This document shows, piece by piece, positions 33,587 through 45,905 of a stretch of 64,000 nucleotides of DNA. The notes below the pieces were generated by a model that made no database searches, was not told the DNA's origin, and saw only the letters and a list, made by a program, of their open reading frames with translations. How positions within the stretch are numbered: position 1 is the first letter of the stretch; every line of letters starts with the position of its first letter. Location of the stretch: contig CM059564.1 in assembly GCA_030386875.1 (NCBI GenBank), forward strand, positions 48,194,075-48,258,074, read 5' to 3'. Source of the DNA: Morinoia aosen (Eukaryota; Arthropoda; Malacostraca; Amphipoda; Talitridae). A program made the position numbers and the translations under genes.

Positions 33587-33775
33587 GTCACCATGGCCGA
33601 GTGGTTGAGAGCGCACCCTTCACGAGAACGTGTCGGCAGTTTGAATCCCGGCAGTGCCGTCCAGTTTTTCTCCCTGTTGGGACAAAGGAGAACTCGGCCA
33701 CTATTCCCCACTCCACCTAGGTGTCGGAAATGGGTACCGGCTTGTGTGGGGGTTACCGTCATTGCGTCATGGTGT
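33587..33775 (+). mobile_element. tRNA-derived SINE-like unit
   Basis: An A box TGGCCGAGTGG (33594-33604) and a B box GTTTGAATCCC (33639-33649) are spaced as in Ser/Leu-type tRNA genes. The T-stem pairs poorly and no convincing anticodon arm or acceptor stem forms, so this is not a functional tRNA. A non-tRNA body follows (ACCTAGGTGTCGGAAATGGG, TGTGGGGGTTACCGTCATTG). This arrangement is that of a tRNA-headed SINE. No second copy is seen here and the 3' end is uncertain. Confidence 0.6.
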
Positions 33776-34859
33776 TAGTTATAAGGCATTTGAAAAATCA
33801 TTGTACAAGATGATATGCATCTGGTTCGATTGGAGTAAAACATCCTTTTTGTAACTCGTGTCCGCGGACCTGGAACACGGAAGTCCCGTGGGGACATTGC
33901 TGTTTCTGACCATGAATTTCATTTTCTATGTTTTCTAAACTAAAAAGCCTGTCGGCAACTGCTTTGACGCTATTGTGTTCAATGGCAAGCTGTTCCACTT
34001 CCTGAGAGGTAATAAGTTGAATATTGATGACGGATTTATAGATATACATGCTTTTTTTTGATGGAATTTAATTTGTTTTAGTGAACTTTGTCGAGCAAGT
34101 GCACCGCTCTCGAAAGAAATGACTTCGACGGTCATACTAAGACCTGAACGGTGAACGAAGAAACTGTTGTGTGTATTTCCTCTTGATTGGTGTTTATCTG
34201 TTATCTAGCATGTTCCGATGTGGCCACATGCACACTTTGTGTTGCGAAATTGCCTTGCATTTCTATTCCGTAGTAGCATACATGAGAGGAGTGCCAATTT
34301 TAGGCCACATGACTGCGATTTTCGCGTCGCGTGTTCTTGCGATGATTTTTTTTGCGTACTTTAAACGTTCAGTTTCCTCTGCAATTAATGTCTATCTTGG
34401 TGCGTTCCGAAACGATTCATGCTCAACTATATTTTTTTTTCTTCCCTGTTGAATATCTAAAGCTGATAGGCTTGAGATTGACGTTGCCTCAATCCAGTGC
34501 TACTGACGGTAAATAAAGTGTTCATTCATTGAAGTAATAATTTAGACGTTTCCAACGGACGTAAGCTGATGCATGGCTATTGGAAAGTTTCATTTCATGC
34601 TTCAAAGGGATTAAGGATTGGCTCAATAAGTTCGCCGGTTGGAAGATGATTTTTAGCTCACGAGAGCCATGAGCAAAATCAGTTGGTAAGCTTTGGTCGA
34701 CGGCTTCTATGACTGAAAGTTGTTTCGGAATGAAGTGAGCGCCCATGCTCGTATTTTACCTTTTAGCATAAATTGCACCATTCAAAAAGGCAACTTAATT
34801 TACTACGTTTTGTTAGCAAAAAAAAACTTAATTGTATCTACTTCTTTTGGAAATGCAGC
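33776..34859. other. non-coding spacer
   Basis: Nothing recognised. Confidence 0.4.
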
Positions 34860-35100
34860 TTTATTCTAGATTGTGCATCAAACTTAGTGCCTTTATTTCT
34901 CGTTATACAGTTAGGAACATGGCAGTGTAGCCTTGCGCCCATTCTCCTTACATAAGAGTATCCATGATACCTCTTGCATCGATGATGCATCAAGCATAGT
35001 GCCCGTATTTCTCGTTATAGAGCAAGGAACATCACGCTGCTCTAATTATCCTTGTATGGGAGTATCCATGGTAACTCTCGCATCAATAATAAATTGATGC
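34860..35100. repeat. ~115-bp direct repeat, 2 copies
   Basis: Shared ordered strings: GCATCAAACTTAGTGCC/GCATCAAGCATAGTGCC, TATTTCTCGTTATA, AGGAACAT and GAGTATCCATG followed by ATACCTC/TAACTC. Confidence 0.8.
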
Positions 35101-35564
35101 GGTGAGATTGATTTTCTATCTCTGTTTACACTCTCCTTGTCACCGTTAGAGGCCACTTAGACGTGCTGTTTTTATCGGTCTCGTGACTTCAAAGCTCCTG
35201 CCGCACTGGACATGATCGAAGGTAACTGACATGAGCGAGCACGCCTTTGTTTTTTTTTATTCTCTTGTGAACATATCACACCTTTCAGTATTCCAGACAT
35301 CTTATGATCTACTAGTGTTGGTCACTCAATTTCTCTCTTGGTCCCTCTGTTTTGGGCCACACTCACACCTAAACATGTATGTAATCTGGCATATTTTGCA
35401 TGCTATTCATGTCGTGAACTTATCATATTCTTGAATTGTTTAAGCCTAAATTTCAGCGTGTCTGTGCATCGTAGCAAACCTACCTGTAGCTGCCAGGGCG
35501 TGTGCTGTTGCCTGCTTAGCTTGCGGTCGATAGCTGCGAGCGCTGCTCTCTGACACATGCAGCT
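35101..35564. other. non-coding spacer
   Basis: Nothing recognised. Confidence 0.4.
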
Positions 35565-35755
35565 ACTACTGGTATATCCCTACCCTTGTAATAATCCCGC
35601 CACTCCTGATGTATTCCGGCCCATGTGATAATCCCGCCACTTCTGATGCATTCCAACCCGTGTGATAATCCCGCTACTCCTGATGTATTCCCACCCGTGT
35701 GATGATCCCGCAACCCCTGATATAGACCCAACTCTTGTCATAATCCCTAGCTTGG
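35565..35755. repeat. ~42-bp tandem repeat, 4-5 copies
   Basis: Units of GTGATAATCCCGCCACTCCT plus GATGTATTCCNACCC. Minus-strand reading gives a periodic peptide with no other support. Confidence 0.88.
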
Positions 35756-36349
35756 GATTTTGCAGCTTCTTTGTTCTGCTTTGGGCCCAGACCTTGAACT
35801 TGTTTAGGCAGTGAGGGTAATTCGGTGTGGTGTCTATGTCGTGCCAACCTGTGAAGGTCTCGTTGCTAGCTTATTGACTTGCGAGCCTAGTGTCTCCGCG
35901 AGATGTCACCATTTGTGTGTGTCCCTGTAGTTTTTGTGGGGATCGTTTCACAAAAATGAGCGGGTTTGGCTCAGATCTTATATCCTTCGTTGTAAAATTC
36001 ATCCGTGTAAAATCGCCTTGTATGATTAATTCGTATTGGCATCTCTCACAGTAGCCGGTCTCTCCTCCCACTCATATCACAGACACCTTGTTGGAATTAT
36101 ACGATGTGCGCGATGGGAATTACCCTTGAAGTCAAATGATGCTTCCCCCTCAACACCTATGAGATATATTAGTTAACCGTTGGTCATCGATCATCATATG
36201 CGCTGGTGAAACTACTGTAGCTATATTTCACTGAGAAAGGGATAGACCTTGTATCAGAGGGAATAAATCTTCATCAGAAAAGATGTGAGGCCTCGAAATG
36301 AAGGATAGATGAGCATTTAATTTGTTGCTATTGAATGTTTTTTTTTTTT
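35756..36349. other. non-coding spacer
   Basis: Nothing recognised. Confidence 0.4.
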
Positions 36350-36490
36350 GGATTACGGACCACCTTTTTTTGGTTCACTGCTTTTATGCCCAGGGTTTTA
36401 GAACACCGTGTACATAAATTCCCCATTTTCTAAATTCTTTTCAAAATAGTGCTGTCTTTTATCCAGAGAGAACACCTTTGTTTTGATCTT
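36350..36490 (+). mobile_element. retroposon family R, copy 5 (degenerate)
   Basis: Recognisable by ACGGACCACCTTTTTTTGG, TTCACTGCTT, CGTGTACATAAATTCCCC and AACACCTTTG. Internal deletions and no intact tail. Confidence 0.6.
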
Positions 36491-37325
36491 ATTCATAGTC
36501 AATGAAGCATCCTCGCAATGTTATATATTCATATGATATATTTGAAATTAATTAGAGCAAAACCTCATTAAAGCCCATTTCACAAAGATTGTAATTAAAG
36601 CAATTAGAATAAATGGAGAAACATGTAGTTACAAGAATTAAAATGGAAGGAAACGTGGTAGCACCGAGAAGGGGAGGATACTTTACCATGTTATGGACTC
36701 GAGTTAGCTGTGCAGAAAAATCAAGAGAAACAAAGTGCCCTTTCGAACTTACCAAAATACTCTTGGCAAAGTGTAAAATTATTCATCAAGTTGTCGCAAT
36801 TTAGAGCTCATAATGACCATGGCATCACTTGAATCCTCGGGCTCCACCCTAGGTAGGTGTGTTGATGATGCATTTCGACCCGAATGTAACATTCCGCAAT
36901 AGCGCATTTCTTATATATTCTTCGCTATTCATCGTAAATTCAGTAACACAAGTTAGGGGAAGCTTATAGTGGGTTGCAACGGCGTGGTTGCTTCCTCGTT
37001 TCCTAGAGTCTGTGTAATGACATTACTTGTAACAGGTCTGCAATTTGCTAATGCTTCATTTACGTTTTTTATGTATCATCTATGTGAAATTTTATTTGAA
37101 GCACTTACTGTTGAACTCATCTTGCCGATTAAGCTACTTCATTTAATAACATTTGATAATATTCAAGCAGTGATGCTGTTAACAGTAATAGAGCTTGATA
37201 AATGACCGCAGTAGTAACGCTCAACGTAATGCTTTGTGCTGCACAACATAATCATGGGGGTATGCGTACGTATTGCATAGCACGTCGGAGGTTAAAACAG
37301 TTCCACTTACTCTTGATAAATATCA
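36491..37325. other. non-coding spacer
   Basis: Nothing recognised. Confidence 0.4.
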
Positions 37326-37427
37326 CCACACTAAATGGTTCCTTCCTCCTTCCTTTCTTCGAAACGCTTGTTTTTAGCGGGTGGGGAGGCTCAAACTAAT
37401 ATATTCTAATCTAATCTAATCTAATCT
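37326..37427 (+). mobile_element. retroposon family R, copy 6 (3' end only)
   Basis: Starts at CCACACTAAATGGTTCCTTC and ends with GGGGAGGCTCAAACTAATAT and a tail of four TCTAA repeats. A short 5'-truncated copy. Confidence 0.8.
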
Positions 37428-37689
37428 TAGGTGACATCCTCATTTGCTCTGTGAAGAGTGCAACGTTCTGTTCGTTTGCAGTCACCTCAATTTCTCTCGA
37501 ATTTAATTATGGATGAGTTGCTGCGTGCGTCGTCCCAGCACGACTTGGGGCTCGGAGAGAAATTATAGGAGGTGCGAGCTGCCTCTGGTGCGAGGCTGCG
37601 CTGTGTTGCGCCACTCAGATTGTTGTGCGCCGTAATTACATTGTTTGGGGACTCGGGATTTTGATCAATATAAATCTGCGATAATTCTT

Positions 37690-37980
37690 TTAAGTGAAAA
37701 AGATTAACAAGGTGCTTGAAAGTTAACGAATGGATTTTTATGTGAAAATTATTAATTAGGTATACTTGAAAGTTAAAAGATGGATTTTTATATGAAAATT
37801 ATTAATCAGGTATACTTAAAAGTTAAAAAATGGATTTTTATGTGAAAATTATTAAAAAGGTTTACTTGAAAGTTAAAAAATTGATTTTTATGCGAAAATT
37901 ATTAATCAGGTATACTTAAAAGTTTGAAAATTGATTTTTATGTGAAAATTATTAATTAGGTTTACTTGAAAGTTGAAGAG
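37690..37980. repeat. ~60-bp AT-rich tandem repeat, 5 copies
   Basis: Units of GATTTTTATGTGAAAATTAT plus TAATTAGGTATACTTGAAAG plus TTAAAAAATG, with about 10% differences between units. Confidence 0.93.
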
Positions 37981-38399
37981 TGGACTCTGTTAACTCGGTT
38001 TAATTAAGTTTTTGATCAGCGTCTCCAGTCTTAGTGTAGTTTTGGCTTGTATATCGAGGCTTTGCTGAGACGCATTTCGCAGTAATTTTCATTATGCTGA
38101 GCTCATGATATTTTTGCATGCAGACATGGGCTCTAGCGCAAAGTTTTTCTGAATGTTCAGTTGTGGTGTGGACTCGAAACTGGATTTAGACTCATATTTT
38201 TGCGTCCGCATCAGATCTATGTACTCTGGAAATGGGAGATCAATTCAGGTAGTGCGATTGCAGTAAATATTCATTCTAGTGGCCGTGGATTCGCGCGTGT
38301 TTCTCGTAATCATTGTATATACACAAATTTTCGTGTGTGGGACGTTTGTATGAAAGATAAATCGCCGTTTGAATGAAAGACAAATTTTTAGCACAATTT
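37981..38399. other. non-coding spacer
   Basis: Nothing recognised. Confidence 0.4.
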
Positions 38400-38465
38400 C
38401 CCTTCAAATCACGCTTTTCACCTTTAGGGAGGCACAAACGAATTCACAATCTAACCTTATTCGAT
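38400..38465 (+). mobile_element. retroposon family R, possible short 3' fragment
   Basis: TTTAGGGAGGCACAAACGAA followed by CACAATCTAACCTTATTC resembles the family's last 50 bases. Confidence 0.45.
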
Positions 38466-39799
38466 CTTGAAATGTGGGGATGCCAATAATCCGTATTTAC
38501 TGTTATTTTATTTAGGTCTGCCATGTCACGTGCACCCATACGTAACAGGAAAGTTACCTCCATCACCCGATCTTTTCCGCCAATATTTTACGCTTGGAAG
38601 CCTTCCGTCCTGACCGCAGACACGCATCGCTTGCGTCCATTTCATATCTGAGAGACAAATCTGCCTTTGAACCTTGGCGACTTCTTTTCTTCAAGTCCTG
38701 CAAGGCTGAACTTCACTGTCTTGTTTGTCTTCTTATTTATTCGTTTCTGGTGAATTCAGCCAGATCGCTGTCATTTTTTTACGACGCTTGTTTGTCAGCT
38801 GAACTTTTTTCTGGAGTTGATTGGACGTGATGTCGACCAGCGGCTTCGTTTGCGTGGCCTGCGCTGTGTGTGTGTGTTTGTTCGTGTGTGTGTGTGTTCC
38901 TTCCTGCTGCTAGTTATTCTTTGTGTATATTTGGGCTCGATTTTTGAGGGGTCTATCAATTGATTCAAGCGTCCCATCTCTAAAATATATGAAATCAAAT
39001 CGAGCACAATTCCAAGGGTTACGCATTGTGTGAGCTTCATGCATTGTGTTATTTTGTGGCTTGGGTTATTGGTTAAGAGTTGTATGTATGATACAGTTAA
39101 TGGCTCAAATTCTGTCTCCCTTGTTATTTTCTGTACTCCTATTCATTTTCATTCATTATTCATATCTGCCTGTGTCGAATTTTTAGACTTAGGCATTGAA
39201 ACATGGTCATTAGTTTCCAGAAACAACGTTAAACTCTTATAGCATTATTGAACTCAAATCATGTTTTCTATTCATGGGAATCCATTGAATGAGACACAAT
39301 GCCATCCAGGGGATGAACTCGGTTTGCTAGGAGCGTGAAGCTACTCGGGAAGTTGGTCTCGGCATCGCTGCTGCGGCCTCGAAATCGCGTTCTCTGAACT
39401 GCTTGAGAACCTTGCCTGCCTTTGGGCGTACGTGCGAGAATTCACGTCGCGGTTTTCAAGGTGAAGCTTGCGATTGCTGTGTCATTGCCAGCCGCAACGA
39501 CTCCTCCAATGCCAGAGTTCCTGTGCGTTTCTCTCGCACTCGAAATGACAATACCGTTGAAGATTGCTCTAGTGCAGCGAAGCAATATGCTGTGGCACTA
39601 GAGGCATGGGTTAGTGGTTTCATTAAATGACATCACGACGCGGTGGTCGCTAACGTTCGAGTGATGCGACGTTTCATGATGAGTGTTGATGCGGCAGGCT
39701 GTGTGACCTGGCGGGTGCGTCGACCTGCTAACTCAAGCTGCTGCTCACCTTCGAGGCACGCTTCGCCATCCTTTCTGCTGCAGGTGAAGGAATCAAACA
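38466..39799. other. non-coding spacer with a TG microsatellite
   Basis: A TG-rich microsatellite lies at about 38866-38906 in two short runs. Two plus-strand frames at 39403-39630 and 39643-39840 have mixed composition but no domain or splice signal I can use. Confidence 0.4.
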
Positions 39800-39965
39800 G
39801 GGAATACCTGACGTTGGTTTTTTTGCTTGCTTGGATGTGAAAGAATATTGCTTGGAGGTGAAGGTATGGAGATCGCCTGATTTTGGTTTTCTGCTTGCTT
39901 AGAGGTGAAGGAATAGAATAGAGAATGCGTGATGTTTGTTTTCTGCTTGCAGGCGAAGTGAAAGT
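39785..39965. repeat. ~60-bp degenerate repeat, 3 copies
   Basis: Repeats of GGTGAAGGAAT, the GATGTTTGTTTTCTGCTTGC type and intervening AGAGAATGCGTGA. Confidence 0.65.
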
Positions 39966-40440
39966 GTAATAATTGGTATTGTGTTCGACTTTTGTGATGT
40001 GTAGTGAGTCCTCTGCAGTCGCGTGTGAAACGTTCTCTTTGGAAGCATGACGTGTTACATGTTTGATGCTTACAGAGAAGTGATCATATGATATTTTGTT
40101 TTATAGCAGTGATAACTTACAAGGTGTATCGGTTATGTTCAATTATAATTTGAGCCGTATTAAGGTTTTCCCTGTAAAATTCACTTTTTCAATCATTTTG
40201 AATGCGAAATAGAATAGTGGGGCCTGGGCTCTCTGTTTTATTTTTAACAAATTCATATCACTGCTTCATTCTACATATTTCCATTCATGTAAGAGATGCA
40301 TAGTTTCCACCTAATGCATGAGGGTGTTCTAGAGTTAAATATCCGCCTGAGTGAGATCTACCCTTACCTTTCTCTCATTCAGTCCTTTAGAAGCATGCAA
40401 CTATTGAACCAGTGGAAAGTAGCGCGCCGAGAGTGAAAAT
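39966..40440. other. non-coding spacer
   Basis: Nothing recognised. Confidence 0.4.
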
Positions 40441-40559
40441 ATGATTTCCCGCGGTGGGAGTTGAATAGGCCTTCCTTTTGTTGAAATAGAATAGGATTTT
40501 TTGTTTTATTAAGGACTACCTATTTTTCCGTTCACCTGTCCTGTGTTTCAGCGCCAATA

Positions 40560-41130
40560 CAGGGAGTCGACTAAATAATGGAAACACCATGATATATCCA
40601 CAAAAGATATCTTAATATGGTGCAGGTCCACCTTTTGCAACAGTTTTTGTGGAAACTGGGTTCTGTAGGTGTTCATTGAACTCTGCAGTGATTTTAGGGA
40701 TCCGTGGTCTTGTGACCCTCTCTAACAATTCGATTTAGAGTCCGATGGGCTCTCTCAGACAACTTCACCTTTCGACCGGACCTGTGCTTTGCTGAGGACG
40801 TTTTTTCTTCTCTTTGAGCGGTCATTACTTTTAAGACAGTACCTTTTGAAACGTCGAGCATTCGGGCAGTTTCTGTTACACTTGCACCTGCCATACGAGC
40901 ACCAACAATTTGGCCTCTTAGAAAGTCTGAGAGGTCTGCCATTTTTATAAATTATTACCAACGTTTATTTAAATATCTGTAAAAAGACTGTCTTTTTAAA
41001 TGCCCATTTTAAATAACAAAAATAATAAAATGAAAAACGTTGAAATATGTCACCTTTTGATTGATCGAAACATGTTCAAAGCTTATGCTGCCAAAATGTT
41101 AGATGTTTCTAGAATTTTATCAAACCCCTG
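40560..41130 (-). mobile_element. Tc1-like element remnant, internally deleted
   Basis: 571 bp with inverted ends. Left: CAGGGAGTCGACTAAATAAT then GGAAACACC. Right, reading into the end: ATGTTTCTAGAATTTTATC then AAACCCCTG. A TA dinucleotide flanks each side (40558-40559, 41131-41132), the normal Tc1/mariner target. The transposase N-terminus is present, but the catalytic domain is lost in one deletion that joins the helix-turn-helix region to sequence near the opposite TIR. Confidence 0.9.
40612..40942 (-). pseudogene. Tc1 transposase N-terminal fragment
   Basis: Starts [19 protein letters not shown] and continues through a paired-like helix-turn-helix DNA-binding region ([20 protein letters not shown]) that in intact relatives binds the TIRs. 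After GHKTTDP a one-base shift gives a stop (40694-40696). The next frame continues as KITAEFNEHLQNPVSTKTV before deletion of the DDE catalytic domain, ending at TAA 40612-40614. Two independent defects make it non-functional. Confidence 0.88.
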
Positions 41131-41372
41131 TACTTTCTTATTCAAATTTCTATCTTCCTTCATACACTTTGTTTCTGACTCGCTATTTCTATGCACATAT
41201 ATGGGATTTTGTGCAGAACACAGCTTGTTCAAAGGTTTCCCGTTCCTTTGACTCCACACCAAATGGTGTTTTCATCCTTCTTTGCTTGGGAACACCTTTT
41301 TCGACCTATTTTCATAACCCATTTTCTGCTTAGGGATGCTTAATTTAACTCACTTATAATCTAATCTAATCC

Positions 41373-41654
41373 AGCATTTTTCCATCAGTTTAGCTGGACC
41401 TGAACACTTGGCCAGCATGGCGAGCCCACATATATAGTCTCACAGGTCGCAGAGAAGACGAGTAATTTAGCAGGAACATATATTTAGTAAGGCGTTCCCT
41501 ATCATTTTACTGCAGTCGCGTGACTCGCTCTGCTCAAGTTCAGCTCAAAAGAGGACGATTGGCCTTGACCGTTGTTTAGTTTCGCGCTTTTTATGACGCG
41601 AGCTAGTTTTTGTTCGTCACGTCGACACGCGGTGTGTTGGGGATGCTGTTGTTG
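41373..41654. other. non-coding spacer
   Basis: Nothing recognised. Confidence 0.4.
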
Positions 41655-41835
41655 GGGTGTGTGACTGCAGCGTGTTGCTGCGGCGTGTTGTTGTGTGTTG
41701 CTGCGGTGTGTTGTGTGTTGCTGCGGCTTATTATTGCGTGTTGCTGAGGCGTATTATTGTGTGTTGCTGCGGCGTATTATTGTGTGTTGCTGCAGCGTAT
41801 TATTGCGTGTTGCTGCGGCGTATTATTGCGCGCAG
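41655..41835. repeat. 23-bp minisatellite
   Basis: About eight units of TTGCTGCGGCGTATTATTGT plus GTG. The first units are shortened variants. Confidence 0.93.
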
Positions 41836-43849
41836 GAAAATGTTATTGTTATCTACGTCTTTGATTCCTGTGCGTTGAAGCTTTGAGAGGAGTGCGATGG
41901 TATTTGCTGCAGGGATACAGAGAAAGTTTGATGTAAATTGCGCGACATTTTTATTATTGGCTGCTTTATTTGAATTAGTTTTGATAGAAATCGCTTCCTG
42001 TATAATTTGTATTCTACTGTGAAAGAAACTGTTTCGCGCGCTCCACTCTCAATTTTTTCTTAGTAAGATCTTGTTGTCTTGGTATCGATCGGTTATAAAT
42101 TCTATGATTTTCTGATGGAAGGTCGATGTGTGGGCTTCGCTGTATTGTGATATTTTTTGCGCATCGCAGGATTACAGGAAAATTATGGAGCATCCTAGTA
42201 AATTTATGCTCAGTCTCGCAACATGATGGTTCATTTCAAATAATTTGTGTAAATGCGTCCTCCTAAATTTCGTCTACACTTTCAAGCTTTAGGGTTGCTC
42301 AATAGGTCGGTTTTGCATCCCTTTAGTAGGACTGAGACTAGTAGATGTTGTGTGTTATTGAAATTTGAAATTCAAACTGCTTTAACACTCAACAAATTTC
42401 AGCGGTCGAGTGATAGCCAAACTGTGGGGTTAGAAGGTGAGAAATGACCGTCGCTAGCCCGAACTTCTTGAATGACGAGGTAGTGCAACGTTATGGAGCA
42501 TTTAATAATGGGCGTGAGTGCAGTTCATTGCTGATCCTCCTTGATATCATATCAAGTAAGAGGATCTGGCAGTCGAGGTCAGTGACATTTGTGGTCAGCC
42601 TGCAGATGCAACGAGTCGTGGTCCTTACAATGGTGACGGGCGATACATCACTCTTCAATTGCGCTGTTTTCTCACTTGTGCCTCGCAGTGGCCCGGCTGC
42701 TGCTGAGGCTTTCCAGCTCTCATGGGACGGTGTTAAGAACAAGCTCTTTGCTTAGCTGTGATGAGACGGTGTTGGGCACCCGCATTTCGCTTGAAACTGC
42801 AAACCTTGCTGCCTCCTCTGAGTCTACGTTTCGAATTGTAAGTTGCAAGAAGGCGCCATTAGTGGTCAGTACGTTTTATTGCTGGTGCTGAGTCCACATC
42901 CGTACGTAGCTGTAAATCTAAGCTAGGGATCACTTTGTTTATATTTGCATTTGCAGTTCAAGTACAAACTTGAAGATTCCCGTGGATACAGCAGAAAGGC
43001 TGTTTTAATATTTTGATGCAGTTTTAGATTCGGAAGGAATCTACGCAATAACAGTTCACCGATTCGTAGGAAGGTTGTGATTAAACGCAGCAATGCTGCT
43101 TGGCTGGCTGCCTGCTAACAACTGTGGGTGTCTTCGTGCGCCAGTCACAATTAAAAAAGAACTTATTCGGTAGTGAAGATGAGACATGCTATTTACATAT
43201 GAGTTTGTCTGGTATGTCCTGCTGCTCATCTAAGTAATGACTAGTAAGGTCAGTGACCTGTCATCGTTTCTTGCTTCATGATTATGTGCCTGCTTTTAGC
43301 GACCGACGTTTCCTCGCTTTGAAGAGAATGCTAATGATTAATCTGATATGCAAGAGCTAAAATGACCAAATGCTCCCGTTTCATACATGCTTAAGCTCAA
43401 AGCGAATTGAATAAATTAACTGCGTCTTTCGTTAGCATTTAGTGTCGTAATTTACCTTCTTTGAGTACGGTTGCTTTGCGTCGCGGAAGTTATTCATCGT
43501 TTTGGTTTGTACTCGCGGTTGTTGTCTCGGAAGAATTTTTGTACGATCGGTGATGAACTTCTGTGAGCGTTCAATTTTAAATGATGATTTTGCACCATAT
43601 TCGTATAGTATTTTTTTTGCCTTAATCTTCATGTTCATTGCGTGGACTTGAGAAATGTAGGCAATGCAGTCGCTTTGGTTCAATATATTTATCAATCTGA
43701 AATGACCAGGTTGTTCTGCGTGATTTCCGTGTTGTGTTTTTCTTGATACGCCTGCATAGGTGTGTCGTAAGTCGATGTGGCCAACACACGCGACTTAAAC
43801 GAGCTCATTGTGCCCACAAGGGCAGCTGTTTCATTGTAGTCTCATTAAT
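41836..43849. other. 2-kb non-coding stretch
   Basis: No mobile element or clear exon. Overlapping frames on both strands at 42444-42891 do not match any family I recognise. Confidence 0.4.
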
Positions 43850-44015
43850 TTGCCTTTGATCACTGCGCTTTGAAACTTTTTTTCTATCTTAAGGTTATTT
43901 TCTTGTAAATTTGACTTTGTTTACTGCGCTCAGATACTTTTTTCTTCTATCTTAAGGTTAGTTTCTTGCAAATTTGCCTTTGATTTGCCGCTCAGATACT
44001 TTTTCCACCTTGAAT
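43850..44015. repeat. ~65-bp direct repeat, 3 diverged copies
   Basis: Shared strings AAATTTGCCTTTGAT, GCTCAGATACTTTTT and CTATCTTAAGGTTA with TTTCTTG. Confidence 0.78.
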
Positions 44016-44113
44016 GTTACTGCCGTGTCGTAAAATTACTTCCAGAGGACAGCCCCACAGTTTTTTTTATTTCGAACAATATTTTTGTGGCAGATATTCC
44101 TTGTGAGGCTTGT

Positions 44114-44315
44114 TCAACACTTAGACTGCGACGTGCGCCACCGGTGGCCACGGAGGTAATGTTCATAATGCTGCTGACCGACCAGTAGTCGTAAATTCAA
44201 TTCTCATAAGTACTTAACGATCCAGTTCATGTTTGGTAGTTTCAAAATAGTTAACTACAATTCACTTTAAATTTGAGTTTGGTATTGAACTTAATATTTA
44301 GTTGCAAAGTGTTAG
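44114..44315 (+). mobile_element. TTAA MITE, family P1, copy 8
   Basis: Starts TCAACACTTAGACTGCGACG and ends GTTGCAAAGTGTTAG. Intact landmark GCGCCACCGGTGGCCACGG. A short internal deletion gives ~202 bp. Confidence 0.85.
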
Positions 44316-44829
44316 GGTCCGCCGGCCGTTCGATGACATCGACCACCGCGAGTTCCTACGAGCTACAGCGCAATCGTTTGATTCTTGTCACGTGTGTCGG
44401 GTTCAGTAAATGCTTGAATTCATGTTACGTACATTTGGTTCGTTATTTTTGACGAGTATATTCGAAAATGTGAAATATTTCAAACAAACTGTGCCTGTTG
44501 AACGTCAATTTAAACTGAGCTTTATTGAATAATTTGTGGAATGAATTTAAATTTTTTATGTGTGTTAAAATAAATATTAATGGAAATAATGGCAGGTAAA
44601 TTTTGCCGTTGGGGCAACTGAAATGTTACTTCACTAATATTTGGATGAGGATTCTCTCTCATAACGAGCATTTGGTGTTTTTTTATTTTCGAAATTTTTG
44701 CTGATGACCTCGTGAATAATTTTTCATCTCGAATGACAAAAATGCGCAAAAACTTCGAATTATGAATGCGATAGCGTGAGTGCTGGAATAAGCTGCTCTC
44801 CAGGCTGCTTGTGAAATCAGCAGCCACTC
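44316..44829. other. non-coding spacer
   Basis: Nothing recognised. Confidence 0.4.
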
Positions 44830-44995
44830 TAATTCTTCCATAATTGATAGCCGTGCGCGACGTTTATTTTTTTATCAACGCACTTGCGCACGTTACTGCT
44901 AAAGCACATACTCGTTCTTCCATAATTAATAGCCGTGCGCGAAGTTTATGTTTATGAACAGACGTTACTGCTAAAACACGTACTCTAGCTCGTAA
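44830..44995. repeat. ~85-bp direct repeat, 2 copies
   Basis: Shared strings TTCTTCCATAATTNATAGCC, GTGCGCGA, GACGTTACTGCTAAA and CACATACTC/CACGTACTC. Confidence 0.82.
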
Positions 44996-45300
44996 ATTCT
45001 ACCCTGTAGATAAGTGATTTTTGCCTTTTTTGGCAGTGACCCAAAATCTGCCCAAAATACAGTAACTGCCGCGACCTAAGCCTCCAAAACAATACTGTAA
45101 AAATTTTTTTTATTCATATTATGATTATTCTTCTGAAAACAGGTTACTGTAGGTTTACACTACAGAAACAAAAGTGATTGCTGTCGTGTTTATCAACATA
45201 AGCAGCACTTTGCAACAACAGTGACGTCCTGGGTCGCGACCCAACTCAAAAAAAAACTCAACTCAACTGGGTCGCAGTAAAAAACCAAGCGGAAAATAGT
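44996..45300. other. possible hAT-type relic
   Basis: TGGGTCGCGACCCA is a perfect 14-bp palindrome at 45230-45243, a motif common just inside hAT MITE ends. A second CTGGGTCGCAG lies ~25 bases on. Boundaries are not identifiable. Confidence 0.3.
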
Positions 45301-45795
45301 TGATGCCGTAATGGTAATGTAATGGTAAGTAATAGTTGATGCAGTATCAGTAGTCGCACAATGAGTAAAAAAAAGCCAGGTGGTAAATAGATGATCGATG
45401 CGGCGCAGCTGCGCCTAGGTGAGGGCGAGATGCTCATTACCCAGTTTAGTTCGGCAAAAAGAAGTTTATATTTTTTTCCACAAAAGAAGTTTATCTTCAT
45501 TTTAAAAACGTATAAGGTAACAGCGCTTATCAAATTAACATCAAATAACTCAAGGACACAAATAAGATGTAAAAAGGATAAAACAATGGTGTAAAAAAAC
45601 GTTAAAATGAGCACGGAGGTGTGAATTCCCTCTGTGTGAATTTACACGTCCACTTAACTGAAGACTTGAGGGTACATTTTGCGGTTCTAGCTCCCTAATG
45701 CTGAACAGTGCGTAAACCAGCAATTCGATAAAAATAAATTGTATGTAAATTGCAAATAACTTAGGATGGAGTGTAATAGAGCAGCAAGTAAACAT
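45301..45795. other. non-coding spacer
   Basis: Nothing recognised. Confidence 0.4.
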
Positions 45796-45905
45796 TATGT
45801 TTGGACTTATCAAACGAAGAAGAGCAGGAATTAAACATTATGTCTGGACTTATCAAACGAAGAAGAGCAGGAATTAAACATTATCTTTGGATTTATTAAA
45901 AGAAA
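45796..45905. repeat. ~49-bp tandem repeat, 2.5 copies
   Basis: Near-identical units AAACATTATGTTTGGACTTA, TCAAACGAAGAAGAGCAGGA, ATT. Confidence 0.9.

Larger units (their letters stand above)
40441..41372 (+). mobile_element. retroposon family R, copy 8, split by a Tc1 remnant
   Basis: The 5' part (40441-40559) carries AATAGGCCTTCCTTTTGTTG, ATTAAGGACTACC and TGTCCTGTGTTTCAGCGCC. The 3' part (41131-41372) carries TACTTTCTTATTCAAATTTC, CCACACCAAATGGTG, GCTTAGGGATGCTTAATT and a TAATCTAATC tail. The two parts are collinear with the family on either side of the Tc1 insertion. Confidence 0.85.

Noticed and set aside
33587-33775. Functional tRNA gene (Ser/Leu type)
   Set aside because: A and B boxes are present, but the T-stem is mismatched and no anticodon arm or acceptor stem forms, so it reads as a SINE head.
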